DNA of 64,000 nucleotides from Thermaerobacter sp. PB12/4term (GCF_003403315.2 NZ_CP048407.1:310001-374000), one strand, 5' to 3'. Shown: positions 37,332 through 47,788, counted from the stretch's first letter. Notes: generated by a model from the letters alone, not told the origin. Program-made: numbers and translations.

Positions 37332-38648
37332 TTACAGGCGCCGCCAGCGCCGGACGAACCGGCTGGCCGCCAGGCACAGGCGGGCGCCGGGCCCGCCGGC
37401 GGCCACCAGCTGGCGGGCCACGGGTTCCAGGCCCTGGCGCGCCACCTTGGGGTCCGTCAGGTACAGGCCCAGCAGGCCGTCGACCACCAGCCGGTGCAGG
37501 GCGGCATCCGGCAGAAGTTCCGCCTGCCGGGCCGCCTGGCGGGCAAAGGCGGCGAGACCGGCCGCTGCCCGCTGGGGGTCGCCGTAAGGCCGGACCAGGT
37601 TGAGGTCGCCTCCCGCCCGGTCCTCCGCCTGGTCGATGAGGTAATCCAGCAGGATGTGCAGCCCGCCGATCCAGGGGAAATAGGCGCCGGCCAGGGCCTT
37701 GACCCGGGCCGGCGACGGCTCGGCAGCCAGCAGGGCTTCCCGGAACAGGGCGAAGACCCCCAGGGTCGAGCCGCAGGCGGCGGCGAACTCCCACCAGGCC
37801 AGCCGTTCCTGCCACGGCCCCGCCTCCCGCCGGTACCAGGCCGCCAACCGGGCCAGGCGCCCTTCCCGGTCCCCGTGCTTGTTCACCTGCAGGTCGCTGT
37901 ACAGGGACACCAGCCGCTGGATCGTCCCCGCCACCTGCGGGTAACCGGGGAAGCGGGCCAGGGCCTGCTGGCAGGCCGCCACAAGGGACTCCAGGTAGCC
38001 ACCGTCGTCCCGGTGGGGGTGAAGGCGGTAGTAAGACCGGCCGTCGCGGGCAGGGCCGGGGGAGCGGGACGGGAAGCCTGGGGCGGCCCGGCGCCCGGGC
38101 TCTTCGGGCCCGCCGGACAGGAGCTTGGCGGGCAGGGGACCGCCTGGTAAAGGCCCGCCGGGCAGGGGCCTGCCGTCTCCCCCGCGCCGGGGCCTCCCAG
38201 GCCCTGCCGGCAGGGACCTCCCGGGCACCGCCACGGCGTCCAGCATGGCCTGATGCAGCTGCCGGTAGTCGGCCGGGTCCAGGCTCTCGCTGCGGTCGCA
38301 GAGGTTGTCCAGGTAGTCGCTAATGGTTTGCAGGGCGACCACGGCCTCGATCAGCAGCGGCCGCCGGTGCGCAGGTACCGCGGCGGCGAAGACCGCCCCA
38401 CCCTGGCAGTGGAAGCGCTTGGTCCGCAGGCTGGCCAGGGCCTGGCGGCGCAGCTCGGGGTCCGGGATGTGGCTCGCCCGTTCCTGCCAGCGGTGGAGGA
38501 GCCGGTCGACCGCCGGCAGGACGGCGCCCACGTAGACGGCCAGGAGAGCGGCCTCCCCGGCGAAGAGTCCCAGCGGCCCGAGGGCCGGGGCGCGCCCGCC
38601 GGCCGCGGCCTGGGGAGTATCCTGCGGCGTGCCCGTGCAGGTGTCCAT
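37332..38648 (-). CDS. ytpB: Tetraprenyl-beta-curcumene synthase family protein (YtpB, DUF2600)
   Basis: 438 residues from ATG 38648. All-helical terpene cyclase related to Bacillus YtpB, which makes C35 terpenes in spore-formers. Recognised by TISDYLDNLCDRSESLDP, the Asp-rich metal site, YLESLVAACQQAL, LYSDLQVNKHGDREGRL and WWEFAAACGSTLGVFALF through FPWIGGLHILLDYLIDQAEDR. About 50 residues of Pro/Gly-rich repeats (PGGPLPGGPLP) are inserted after the first motif block. The prenyl donor synthase is not in the window. Start site weak; the frame runs 46 codons upstream. Confidence 0.82.
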   Translation of the reverse strand: MDTCTGTPQDTPQAAAGGRAPALGPLGLFAGEAALLAVYVGAVLPAVDRLLHRWQERASHIPDPELRRQALASLRTKRFHCQGGAVFAAAVPAHRRPLLIEAVVALQTISDYLDNLCDRSESLDPADYRQLHQAMLDAVAVPGRSLPAGPGRPRRGGDGRPLPGGPLPGGPLPAKLLSGGPEEPGRRAAPGFPSRSPGPARDGRSYYRLHPHRDDGGYLESLVAACQQALARFPGYPQVAGTIQRLVSLYSDLQVNKHGDREGRLARLAAWYRREAGPWQERLAWWEFAAACGSTLGVFALFREALLAAEPSPARVKALAGAYFPWIGGLHILLDYLIDQAEDRAGGDLNLVRPYGDPQRAAAGLAAFARQAARQAELLPDAALHRLVVDGLLGLYLTDPKVARQGLEPVARQLVAAGGPGARLCLAASRFVRRWRRL

Positions 38649-38708
38649 GGAATTAACATGCCCCGTTGTTGGCCTGCGCCGCGTCCCAGGGGACAGGATC
38701 TTGGCAGG

Positions 38709-38745
38709 AAAAGGGCGGCGCGGCCCGGAGGCGGGGCCGCGCCGC
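38709..38745 (-). terminator. Terminator on the minus strand after the hpt-small protein pair
   Basis: A perfect 12-bp inverted repeat (38715-38726 with 38734-38745, 7-base loop) is followed, reading on the minus strand, by CTTTTCC. It lies about 175 bases after the small gene ending at 38922 and about 65 bases before the ytpB start. The rest of 38649-38921 shows no gene. Confidence 0.6.
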
Positions 38746-38921
38746 GGGGCCGGGTTCGTCCCGAAAAGGTCCCTGGCGCGTGTCAAGGACGGCCGGTCGG
38801 CATGCTGTCGTCTGCGGCAGGGGACTGGCCTGCCGGTGCAAGGGCGGCTGCCCGGCGGGCACCATCGCGCCGGGTTCGCCGCCCGGGAAGGGCGGGCACT
38901 GCCTGGCCGGTGGCCTTGGGC

Positions 38922-39155
38922 CTACTCGCCCGAGGCGCTGCGCCGGCCGGTGGCACCGTTGCCGCTGGAGGCCAGGAACCGGGCGGGATCGACCCCCGGC
39001 GGGGGATCCCACGGTTCGACGTCATCGGATGTGCATTCTTGCTCGTGACCGGATTGCCAGCGTACGCGGATGGATTGGCGGGAACTGCGGAGCCGGACGA
39101 TGATCCCCAGCTCACCGGACCGGCGGTGGCGCACCCACTGGCCGCGACGGAACAC
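38922..39155 (-). CDS. Small basic protein of unknown function
   Basis: 77 residues from GTG 39155, with GGAAAGGGGG upstream at good spacing. VFRRGQWVRHRRSGELGIIVRLRSSRQSIRVRWQSG looks like one small beta-barrel of the KOW/SH3 kind (the G-x-V...G-x-I-V pattern), followed by EQECTSDDVEPWDPPP and a polar tail. Possibly nucleic-acid binding, but this rests on the pattern only. It is 113 bases downstream of hpt on the same strand. Confidence 0.5.
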   Translation of the reverse strand: MFRRGQWVRHRRSGELGIIVRLRSSRQSIRVRWQSGHEQECTSDDVEPWDPPPGVDPARFLASSGNGATGRRSASGE

Positions 39156-39268
39156 GGCATCGCCCCCTTTCCGGTAATCGGGCTTTGCCAGTATAGACTT
39201 CGGGGCCAGGGGGGCGGTTTCCTTTTACTGGGGCAGCCTGGGCGCCGGCGGCCCGCCGTCGACCCCCG

Positions 39269-39922
39269 TCAGTCCTCCAGCCGCACACACGCGATGTAGG
39301 GCAGGTACCGGAACTGCTCGGCGTAGTCGATGCCGTAGCCCACCACGAACTCGTCGGGGATGGTGAAGCCCACATACTCCACGGGCACGTCCACCACCCG
39401 CCGCTCGGGCTTGTCCAGCAGGACGCACGCTCTCAGGGAAGCGGGATCCTGGGCCAGCAGGTGTTCCCGCAGGTAGCGCAGGGTCAGGCCCGTGTCCACG
39501 ATGTCCTCGATGAGCAGCACGTGCTGGCCCCGGATGGGCCGGTCCAGGTCCTTCAGGATGCGGATGATGCCCGACGTCTGGGTGGCCGAGCCGTAGCTGG
39601 AGACGGCCATGAAGTCGACCTGCAGGGGGACCCCCTGTTCACCCAGGGCCCGCACCAGGTCGGCGGTGAAGACGAAGGCCCCCTTGAGGATCCCCACCAC
39701 CGTCAGGGTGGGAAGGCCGCCATGGCCACCGGCCGCCCCCTCGGGGACCGGGCCGGCGGCAACCCGCCCGGCAGTTTCGTAGTCGTGGCGTATCCGTTCC
39801 GCCAGCTCCCGCACCTTGCGGGCGATGGCCTCCTGGGAGAAAAGGATCCGGTCGATCCGGGCCTTGCGCGGGGCCGCGGGCGGCATGCCGCCCGTGACGC
39901 CGCCCGTGTCGTCGCCGTGCAT
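39269..39922 (-). CDS. hpt: Hypoxanthine-guanine phosphoribosyltransferase
   Basis: 217 residues; GGAGGAGCGTGAACC precedes the ATG. The PRPP loop HVLLIEDIVDTGLTLRYL, the LTVVGILKGAFVFTADLVRAL strand-loop, SSYGSATQTSG and the C-terminal EYVGFTIPDEFVVGYGIDYAEQFRYLPYI are all HPRT features. It salvages hypoxanthine and guanine to IMP and GMP. About 20 extra residues (VAAGPVPEGAAGGHGG) are inserted after DYETAG. In many Bacillota hpt sits between tilS and ftsH; here it is isolated. Confidence 0.93.
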   Translation of the reverse strand: MHGDDTGGVTGGMPPAAPRKARIDRILFSQEAIARKVRELAERIRHDYETAGRVAAGPVPEGAAGGHGGLPTLTVVGILKGAFVFTADLVRALGEQGVPLQVDFMAVSSYGSATQTSGIIRILKDLDRPIRGQHVLLIEDIVDTGLTLRYLREHLLAQDPASLRACVLLDKPERRVVDVPVEYVGFTIPDEFVVGYGIDYAEQFRYLPYIACVRLED

Positions 39923-40123
39923 GGTTCACGCTCCTCCGGGTCGGGGGAGCCGGTCACCGGCTGCCGGCCGCGGGACGCAGTCCTCACCGGTCCCCGGCCC
40001 CCGTGGGACCGATCCACCAGCGGTGGAATCCACGGACGATTGTGGCCCATGAACCCGCTTCTGTCCAGGCACCATTAACTTTTGTCGGCCCGATCCGGTT
40101 TGCCGTTCGGAAACCGCCGCCTG

Positions 40124-42703
40124 TCAGGGGCCGGCCCGGTGACGGGGGCCGGGACCCGCCGGACGGCCGGAACCGGCACGGGGGCCGGCCGGCACCAGGC
40201 GCGCCCTCCGGGGAAGCCGCGCTTTCACCGCTACCGCCAGGGCGGTGCCCCATCTCCTGACCCGCCGTGCCGCGGCCTGGGCCAGGGCGGCGGTATCCGG
40301 CACCAGCAGCACCCATCGGAACCGCCAGCCAAAGTGGCGTTCCAGATCGCGGCGCAGGGTGCGGGCGATGTCCCGCACCGCCTCGCCGGACAGGGCGGCG
40401 GGCTCCGGCGCATACCGGGCGCTCTCGTAGAGGGTGGCCAGCCGCTCCCAGGCCGGCGCCAGCTGGGGCAGGCGCCCCTGGAGCCAGCCGGCGTACTCCC
40501 GTGCCGTCATGGCCGGAGGCCGCCCGTAGCCCAGGCGATCCAGCCACCGCTCCACCCGGACGAACACGGCCCTCGCCGCCCGGGCCGGGTCGGCCGGAAG
40601 CCCCCGGCGGCGCCGCCGCCAGAGCACGGTGGCCGCACCGCCGGCCAGCAGCCCCCCCAAGGCAAGCCCTGCTGCCCACCCCCAGGATGCTCCCTGGCGG
40701 GCACCGGCTCCGGCACCGTCCCTCCGCGCACCCGGTGCCGGGGCAGGCTCCGCCGGGTCCTCCACCGGTTGGGGTCGCCGGGTGGGGAGCGGCAGCTCAG
40801 GGCCGGTGGCTCCCTCGTCCCCGCCGGTCCCGGGGCCTTCCCCGGTCGAAGCGGGCAGCAGCGGGCCTTCGGGGTAGGCCGGCGTGGGCTCCAGGGGGAT
40901 CCAGCCGTAACCGGGGATTAGCACCTCCGGCCAGGCGTGGGCCTGGGCGTAGGTGACGGGGTAGGTCCCCGGCCGCCCTCCCGTGGGGATCACAAAGCCC
41001 TCCACCCACCGGGCAGGAAGCCCGGCGCTGCGCAGCAGCACCACCGCAGCCGAGGCGAAGGCGACACAGTACCCCCGCTGCAGGTCGAAGAGGAAGAAGT
41101 CAACGAAATCCCGGTCCCGGGGCATGAAGGGCATGTTGGGGTCGTAGCGGAAGCCGCGCAGGTAGCGCTCGATGGCCCGGGCCTGGTCATAGGCGTTGCC
41201 CTGGCCGGCCGTCAGCCGGGCGGCCAGATCCCGCACCCGCTGGGGAAGACCCTCGGGCAGCTGCAGGTACACCCTCAGGGCCGGGTCGTCCCGCCACCGG
41301 GGATTGAGGGCTTCCGCCCGGGCGGCCGCCTCGCGGGCCGCGGCCGGGTCAACCCGCGGCACCAGCGACCGGACGGTGTAGGGCTGCTCCACGGGGTGGA
41401 GGACCATCAGGACGCTGTCGGCGGTGCGCATCACCGGGTTCTCCCGGCCGGGGTCGTAGTGGATCCCCGGCTGCGGCCGCTCGACCAGGGGCGGCCGGCC
41501 GTCGACCTCCCGAACCTCAAAGGCACCGTAAAGATACGGGTGAACCGGCACCTGCGGCGTGATCTCCTGCTCCAGGGTCCGGGCATCGCGCAGCACCGGC
41601 AGCGGGGCGCCGGGGTCGCCGTAACCGTTGACATGGTACCAGGCGTCGCCGCCGGGGCCGCCCCCGGCCAGCCAGCCGGACAGGCCCTGCCGGCTGGCCC
41701 AGGCCACGTCCACCGGCGGGCCCCAGGAGCGGCCGTCGTAGGCCACCCGCACCGGGCCGCGCAAGTAGACCGTGGCCGGGATGTCCTCCCCCGCCAAGCG
41801 AACCTCAAGCAGCGGCGTCGGGTCGGGGAAGAAGGGCCCGCCCAGGAACTGGCGGGAAGCGGCGGTCAGCCGGCCCGCCGCACCGGGGACGGCACCCCAG
41901 CCGCCGGTCCGGTCGGCCACGGTGAAGGGCAGCAGCCGGTTGGCCACGCTGGTGACGGCGACCCAGTCTGCGGCGGGTTCGTCCAGGAAGGGGACGGCAC
42001 CGGCCAGCAGCGCCGCCACCAGGATCACCGCCAGGGCCTGGACCGCCACGGGAAGAGCCAGCCGGCCCGGCACCGCCCGCCGGGCCGGCCCGGCGCTGGC
42101 TCCCCGCGCCAGGGCCACGAAGGTAAAAGCCAGGCACAGGTAGGCCAGCAGCGCCCCTTCCGGGCGGGGGAGGTCGCCGTAGAACCAGGCCAGGAGGAGC
42201 AGGAGGCCGCCCGCCACCGGGGGGACCAGGGCGAGGCCGGGGCGCCGGGAGGCCAGGAAGACCAGGCCCAGGTGGAGCCCGGCCACCAGGGCGGTTCCGC
42301 TCCACAGGAGATCGGAAGGCAACTGCTCGTAGGCCCCGAGCCACAGGTCCTGGAGAACCGGCCCCCAGCGGGCGGCCATGCCCGCCCCCAGCCCCGGGAC
42401 CGCCCCGTCCAGGAAGGTGGCCAGCCGCTCGGGATGGCGCAGGGCCAGCCAGCCCACCCATGCGGCTGCACCCCCGGCCAGGGCGAGGAGAAGCCAGGGG
42501 AAGGTGAGGGGCGCCCACAGCAAGGCTGCCAGGGCCAGGACCAGGTCCAGGGGCTCGGGCTGGAGCGGCGGCCAGCCGAGGAAAGGCATCAGGCCCCGCA
42601 CCAGGGCCAGGGTGCTGGCGACACCCGTGACCACCAGGAGGGCATACCACGGGCTGAGCACCGGCACCCGGGCCGGCCCGGGACCGGCGGGCGTTCGCCT
42701 CAT
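40124..42703 (-). CDS. Transglutaminase-like protein with multi-span N-terminus (DUF3488-TgpA type)
   Basis: 859 residues from ATG 42703, overlapping the DUF58 stop. Residues 1-230 hold about seven TM helices. The extracellular part carries the transglutaminase core: DFFLFDLQRGYCVAFASAAVVLLRSAGLPARWVEGFVIP with the catalytic Cys, THAWPEVLI-type AHAWPEVLIPGYGW with the His, and the Asp near LEPTP. One more TM helix and a cytoplasmic DUF4129-like tail follow. Together with MoxR and DUF58 this is a widespread three-gene set of unknown but probably cell-surface function. Confidence 0.9.
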   Translation of the reverse strand: MRRTPAGPGPARVPVLSPWYALLVVTGVASTLALVRGLMPFLGWPPLQPEPLDLVLALAALLWAPLTFPWLLLALAGGAAAWVGWLALRHPERLATFLDGAVPGLGAGMAARWGPVLQDLWLGAYEQLPSDLLWSGTALVAGLHLGLVFLASRRPGLALVPPVAGGLLLLLAWFYGDLPRPEGALLAYLCLAFTFVALARGASAGPARRAVPGRLALPVAVQALAVILVAALLAGAVPFLDEPAADWVAVTSVANRLLPFTVADRTGGWGAVPGAAGRLTAASRQFLGGPFFPDPTPLLEVRLAGEDIPATVYLRGPVRVAYDGRSWGPPVDVAWASRQGLSGWLAGGGPGGDAWYHVNGYGDPGAPLPVLRDARTLEQEITPQVPVHPYLYGAFEVREVDGRPPLVERPQPGIHYDPGRENPVMRTADSVLMVLHPVEQPYTVRSLVPRVDPAAAREAAARAEALNPRWRDDPALRVYLQLPEGLPQRVRDLAARLTAGQGNAYDQARAIERYLRGFRYDPNMPFMPRDRDFVDFFLFDLQRGYCVAFASAAVVLLRSAGLPARWVEGFVIPTGGRPGTYPVTYAQAHAWPEVLIPGYGWIPLEPTPAYPEGPLLPASTGEGPGTGGDEGATGPELPLPTRRPQPVEDPAEPAPAPGARRDGAGAGARQGASWGWAAGLALGGLLAGGAATVLWRRRRRGLPADPARAARAVFVRVERWLDRLGYGRPPAMTAREYAGWLQGRLPQLAPAWERLATLYESARYAPEPAALSGEAVRDIARTLRRDLERHFGWRFRWVLLVPDTAALAQAAARRVRRWGTALAVAVKARLPRRARLVPAGPRAGSGRPAGPGPRHRAGP

Positions 42704-44619
42704 GACCACCACCCCCGGGTGCGGGCGATGGGGGCCGCAGCATCCTGCGCGGACCGGCGGAGCCCGGTTCCCCCTGGCCGAACCCGGCCGGGCGGGGTGC
42801 CCGGCCAGGGGACTGCCGGCCCCGACGGCCCGGGCCCGCCAGGGCTGGGGTGCTGGTGGGTCCGGCGCCCTGCTCCACCAGGGGGCGGGGCAAGGGGCCC
42901 GCGAAGCCCGGGGGGGCCGTCCGCTCCTTGCGGGCCGGCCGGTGCGGCGAGGGGGGGCTCCGCCGCCCCGGCACCCGCTCCGGGGCCCGCCGGCCATGGC
43001 AGCGGATGGATCGCCACCCCTTCCGACAGCAGCCAGCGCACCAGGGCGGGATCGACACCCGGGATGCCGGCGCTCGCCCCGGCGGCGCCGCCCGCACCCG
43101 GCGGAGACGGGTCGGAACCTTCGCCCGCGCTCCCATCGGCCGCTGCAGGAGGCCCGCCGGAAGGAAGCCCGGGACGGCCGCCCCCGGCTGCCGGCGTTCC
43201 TTCCCGGGTGGCCGCGGCAGGTGCCGGGGCGGTGACCGCGGCCGCCGCGCCCCCGTCCTGGTGCAGGCACCACACCCCGACGGCATGGCCCTGGCCCCGC
43301 AACTGGACCAGCACCCGGCCCAGGCGCCGGTCCAGCTGCGGCGTGACCACCAGCACCGCCGACCGGGGGGTCAGCCAGCTCCGCTGGGCGGCGAGAAAGT
43401 CGGCCAGCGGCATGGTGCCGGGCTGGTTCACGTCGACCAGCCACTCCAGCAGGCGCCGGTATTGCTGCGGTCCCCGGCCCGGCGCGAGCCGGTGGGGCCG
43501 GCCGGTATGGGCGGCCGCGGCCACCACCAGCTCGCGGTGGAGGGCCAGGGCCGCGATCCCCGCGGCCACGCCCGCCACCCCCTCGCTGATGTCCAGGGGG
43601 AGCGGCTCTGGGCCCGGCCTGGTGAGAGGCGGCTCAGCCGCGGCCGCTCCCGGGCCCGTCACCGGTGCCCGCGCCGGCCCACCCCTCAGGGGTTTCCCTG
43701 CCGTCGCCATGCCGGCAGCCAGCGGTCCGCCCAGGCTCGCCGGGAGTTTCGGGCCCGCCGGGCCGGCCGGTTCGTCCGGTGACGCCCGGCGGCCGCCCGT
43801 CCAGGGGTCACCCTCGGCGTAGAGGTCGAGGAACAGGAAGCAATCCGTCGTCGCCCGCAGGTCGAACTCTTTGACGTGCAGCTCGTCCAGGCGGGCCGAC
43901 ACCTTCCAGTGGATGTGCTTCGGGTTGTCTCCCGGCTGGAAGGGGCGGACGTCGGCCAGGCTGGAGGGGTCCTGCCAGGCCCGGGTGTCCACCCGCTGCC
44001 GCCCGAAGGGCTGGCGGGGAAGGACGGGCAGCCCGTCCACGGGCACGGGCCGCGGGTACACCACCAGGACCGGCTCGGCGAACACGGCCCGCCGCACCCG
44101 GAACAGGCCCAGGGGTTCCTGCACTTCGACCACCACGGGTCCCAGGCGATACCGGCCGCGCCGCGGCAGGAGCACCGCTTCCCGGTGCAGCAGGTTCCCC
44201 AGGGGTCCCAGGCTGCGGTAGAGCACCCGGCCGGGTGCCGGCCAGGGGCTGGAGCGGCCCTTGCCGCCGGTGCCCGCCTGAACCCGGGGGGTGGCGTCCC
44301 CCGGGCCCGGCGACCAGCCGCCCGGCCGGAGCGGCTCGTCCCAGGCAGGCAGGGCGATGGCCAGCCGCGGTACGGGCAGGACGGACTCGTTGTGAACGAA
44401 GACCTCCAGCTCCACCCGCTCGCCCGCTACGGCCCGGCCCCGGTCGACCCGGGCCTCCACGTCCAGCCCGCGCGCCAGCAGCCAGGCCCAACCGGCCCCC
44501 AGCAGGTGCAGCGCCAGCAGGAACTTGAACAGGAACCAGGGTACGGGCCCGCCGGTGGTCAGGGCAAAGACCAGCGCCGCCAGCGTCCACAAGGGCAGGC
44601 CCCAGCTCTGCAGCCGCAT
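42700..44619 (-). CDS. DUF58 domain protein (MoxR-associated)
   Basis: 639 residues from ATG 44619 behind GGGAGGCGAGCC. Two TM helices at the N-terminus (about 8-45), then a beta-rich domain (VFVHNESVLPVPRLAIALPAWDE) and the DUF58 signature QPFGRQRVDTRAWQDPSSLADVRPFQPGDNPKHIHWKVSARLDELHVKEFD. A vWA-like region follows. Two Pro/Ala/Gly-rich stretches lie in it: about 290-350 between strands, and the last 120 residues, which are fully low-complexity. Proteins of this family work with MoxR ATPases. Confidence 0.9.
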   Translation of the reverse strand: MRLQSWGLPLWTLAALVFALTTGGPVPWFLFKFLLALHLLGAGWAWLLARGLDVEARVDRGRAVAGERVELEVFVHNESVLPVPRLAIALPAWDEPLRPGGWSPGPGDATPRVQAGTGGKGRSSPWPAPGRVLYRSLGPLGNLLHREAVLLPRRGRYRLGPVVVEVQEPLGLFRVRRAVFAEPVLVVYPRPVPVDGLPVLPRQPFGRQRVDTRAWQDPSSLADVRPFQPGDNPKHIHWKVSARLDELHVKEFDLRATTDCFLFLDLYAEGDPWTGGRRASPDEPAGPAGPKLPASLGGPLAAGMATAGKPLRGGPARAPVTGPGAAAAEPPLTRPGPEPLPLDISEGVAGVAAGIAALALHRELVVAAAAHTGRPHRLAPGRGPQQYRRLLEWLVDVNQPGTMPLADFLAAQRSWLTPRSAVLVVTPQLDRRLGRVLVQLRGQGHAVGVWCLHQDGGAAAAVTAPAPAAATREGTPAAGGGRPGLPSGGPPAAADGSAGEGSDPSPPGAGGAAGASAGIPGVDPALVRWLLSEGVAIHPLPWPAGPGAGAGAAEPPLAAPAGPQGADGPPGLRGPLAPPPGGAGRRTHQHPSPGGPGPSGPAVPWPGTPPGRVRPGGTGLRRSAQDAAAPIARTRGWWS

Positions 44620-44653
44620 GGCTCGCCTCCCATGGCTCGCCTTCCACAGCCTT

Positions 44654-45646
<993 letters not shown>

Positions 45647-45914
45647 GGGCCACCTCGGTTCGCAGGGGAATGGATCGGGAAGAACCCGCGCCGCGCCAAC
45701 CTCGCGCCCCCCGGCCCTGAAGACCCGCGCGGTCGCGGCCGGGGTGCAGCGAAGGCCGGCCCTAGGTCCAGCAGGGATCCGCCCGGGGCACGGCCGCGGA
45801 CCGCGGCGGAACCCTGGCAGTAGCTTTCCACTTGCGAACAGCTATTCCCTGCGCCCGGGTTGCAGGTTTGCCGTGCCAAACCCTGCCCGGCGCCCATGGG
45901 GAGGAGGGAAGACC

Positions 45915-47132
45915 GTGGCCGGAACCGGGGCCGGGGACGTGCGGTTCGACTACGATGCGGTGTTCGACCCCGACGACTATCTGTACTTCTATGAACCCAT
46001 CCTGACTCCCGAGCGCAACCAGCGGGAGGTGGCCCTGGTCTGGACACTGCTGGACCTGCGGCCGGGAGAGGCGGTGCTGGACCTGGCCTGCGGCCACGGC
46101 CGGCTGGCGGTACCCCTGGCCACCCTGGGTGCCCGGGTGACGGGGCTCGACCGCAGCGCGGGGTTCCTCGCCCGGGCGCGGGAGGAGGCGGCCCGCCAGG
46201 GTGTGGAGGTGGAATGGGTCCAGGGCGACATGCGCCGGCTGCCCTGGCGGGACCGGTTCGATGCCGCCTTCAACGTGTTCACCAGCTTCGGCTACTTTGC
46301 GGACGAAGAGAACCTGGCTGTGCTGCGGCAGGTGGCGCAGGCCCTGCGGCCGGGAGGCCGGTTCCTCCTGGAGACGGTGTTCCGGGACGCCGTGCTGGCC
46401 CGTTTCGCCCCCTACAACGTGGTGGAACGGGGGGACGACGTCCTCATCGACGCCCACCGCTGGGATCCGGTGACGGGGCGGATGATCACCCGGCGCACCG
46501 TCCGGCGGGCGGGGCAGGTACGGCGGGGGGAGTTCTTCGTCCGCCTGTACACGCCGCCGGAGCTGGCGACCCTGTTCGAGCAGGCAGGGCTCGAGGTCAC
46601 GGGGTTCTATGACGAGACGGGAGCCGCCCTGTCGGCCCAGAGCCGGCGCCTGGTGGTGGTGGGCCGCAAGCGGCCGGCAGGCCGCCGGGTGCAGGGGGGC
46701 GGGGCGGAGGGAACCCCGCCGGGGGCCCTGGTGCCGGCGGCCCTAGCCGAGTTCCTCCGCCTCTACCATGCCGGCCGGTTCTTCGAGAGCCACGAGGTGC
46801 TGGAAGAGGCCTGGCACCGCACCCGCAGCGATTTCTACCACGGGCTCATCATCCTGGCCGCCGCCTTCGTGCGGCGGGACCGGGGAACGCCCCGGGGCGT
46901 GCGGCGCAACCTGGCCAAGGCCCGCCGGTACCTGGAACGTTATCGTCCCCGCTACCTGGGGCTCGACGTGGAGGCCGTCCTGGCCTTCATCGACCGCCAG
47001 ATCCCGGCGGTGGAACAGGCCGGCGACCCCGAGGGGGATGCGCTGCGCCGGCTGGTGCCGGACCTGCCCCTTCCGGTTCATCCCGGCTGGGTGCGGGGGG
47101 ACGAGCCGGAGTGGCAGGACGAGGTGGTGTAG
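45915..47132 (+). CDS. SAM-dependent methyltransferase fused to a DUF309 domain
   Basis: 405 residues from GTG 45915 behind GGGGAGGAGGGAAG. Residues about 35-200 are a class I methyltransferase: VLDLACGHGRLAVPLATLGARVTGLDRS (motif I and the acidic end of beta-2), VQGDMRRLPWRDRFDAAFNVFTSFGYF (motifs II-III). After a Gly-rich linker, residues 275-345 are DUF309: FLRLYHAGRFFESHEVLEEAWHRTRSDFYHGLIILAAAFVRR and the RNLAKARRYLERYRPRYLGLDVEAVL tail. DUF309 is normally a separate protein of about 130 residues. Substrate unknown. A frame-preserving junction with no stop argues against misassembly. Confidence 0.85.
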   Translation: MAGTGAGDVRFDYDAVFDPDDYLYFYEPILTPERNQREVALVWTLLDLRPGEAVLDLACGHGRLAVPLATLGARVTGLDRSAGFLARAREEAARQGVEVEWVQGDMRRLPWRDRFDAAFNVFTSFGYFADEENLAVLRQVAQALRPGGRFLLETVFRDAVLARFAPYNVVERGDDVLIDAHRWDPVTGRMITRRTVRRAGQVRRGEFFVRLYTPPELATLFEQAGLEVTGFYDETGAALSAQSRRLVVVGRKRPAGRRVQGGGAEGTPPGALVPAALAEFLRLYHAGRFFESHEVLEEAWHRTRSDFYHGLIILAAAFVRRDRGTPRGVRRNLAKARRYLERYRPRYLGLDVEAVLAFIDRQIPAVEQAGDPEGDALRRLVPDLPLPVHPGWVRGDEPEWQDEVV

Positions 47133-47326
47133 GGAGAGCGGTGGCGGGGCTTGCGGAGGCTTGCGGCCTGGCCTGGGCGGCCAGGTTCGGAAAGCGGCTC
47201 CCGCCGGCGGGCGGTGAACGGGTCCGATAGAATGGGTTCGGCAAAAGGCGGGGAACGTCCTGGGCGGCACTAAGAAAATCCGCGTGCCGAGGTAACAAAA
47301 GCCACGTGCTGGGGAGGGACAAGCCC

Positions 47327-47788
47327 ATGGTGAAGGTGGGCGAGCAGGCGCCGGACTTTACCGCCGTGAACGACCGCGGGGAGACGGTGCGGCTGTCCGA
47401 TTTCCGCGGCCGCAAGGTGGTGCTGTACTTCTACCCCAAGGACGACACACCCGGCTGCACGCGGGAAGCCTGCAGCTTCCGGGACGACTATGGGCAGCTG
47501 CAGGAAGCCGGCGCGGTGGTACTGGGGGTGAGCCCGGATCCGGTGGAATCCCACGTTAAATTCCGGGAGAAGTACGGCTTGCCCTTTCCGCTCCTGTCGG
47601 ACCCCGATCACCAGGTGGCCGAGGCCTACGGGGTCTGGAAGGAGAAGCGGATGTACGGCCGGACCTACTGGGGCATCGAGCGGACCACCTTCGTCCTGGA
47701 CGAGGAGGGCAAGGTGCTGGCGGTGATCCGGGGCGTCAAGCCCGAGGAGCACCCGCGCCGGGCCCTGAAGGCGCTGGGGGCGGCCTAG
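47327..47788 (+). CDS. bcp: Thioredoxin-dependent peroxiredoxin, Bcp/PrxQ family
   Basis: 153 residues from ATG 47327, behind GGGGAGGGACAAGCCC; a GTG seven codons upstream is less likely. Atypical 2-Cys peroxiredoxin: peroxidatic Cys44 in [14 protein letters not shown] with resolving Cys49 five residues later. [27 protein letters not shown] and the [14 protein letters not shown] strand complete the fold. It reduces hydrogen and organic peroxides with thioredoxin. A TAGAAT hexamer at about 47228 may belong to a promoter but no -35 is obvious. Confidence 0.93.
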   Translation: MVKVGEQAPDFTAVNDRGETVRLSDFRGRKVVLYFYPKDDTPGCTREACSFRDDYGQLQEAGAVVLGVSPDPVESHVKFREKYGLPFPLLSDPDHQVAEAYGVWKEKRMYGRTYWGIERTTFVLDEEGKVLAVIRGVKPEEHPRRALKALGAA

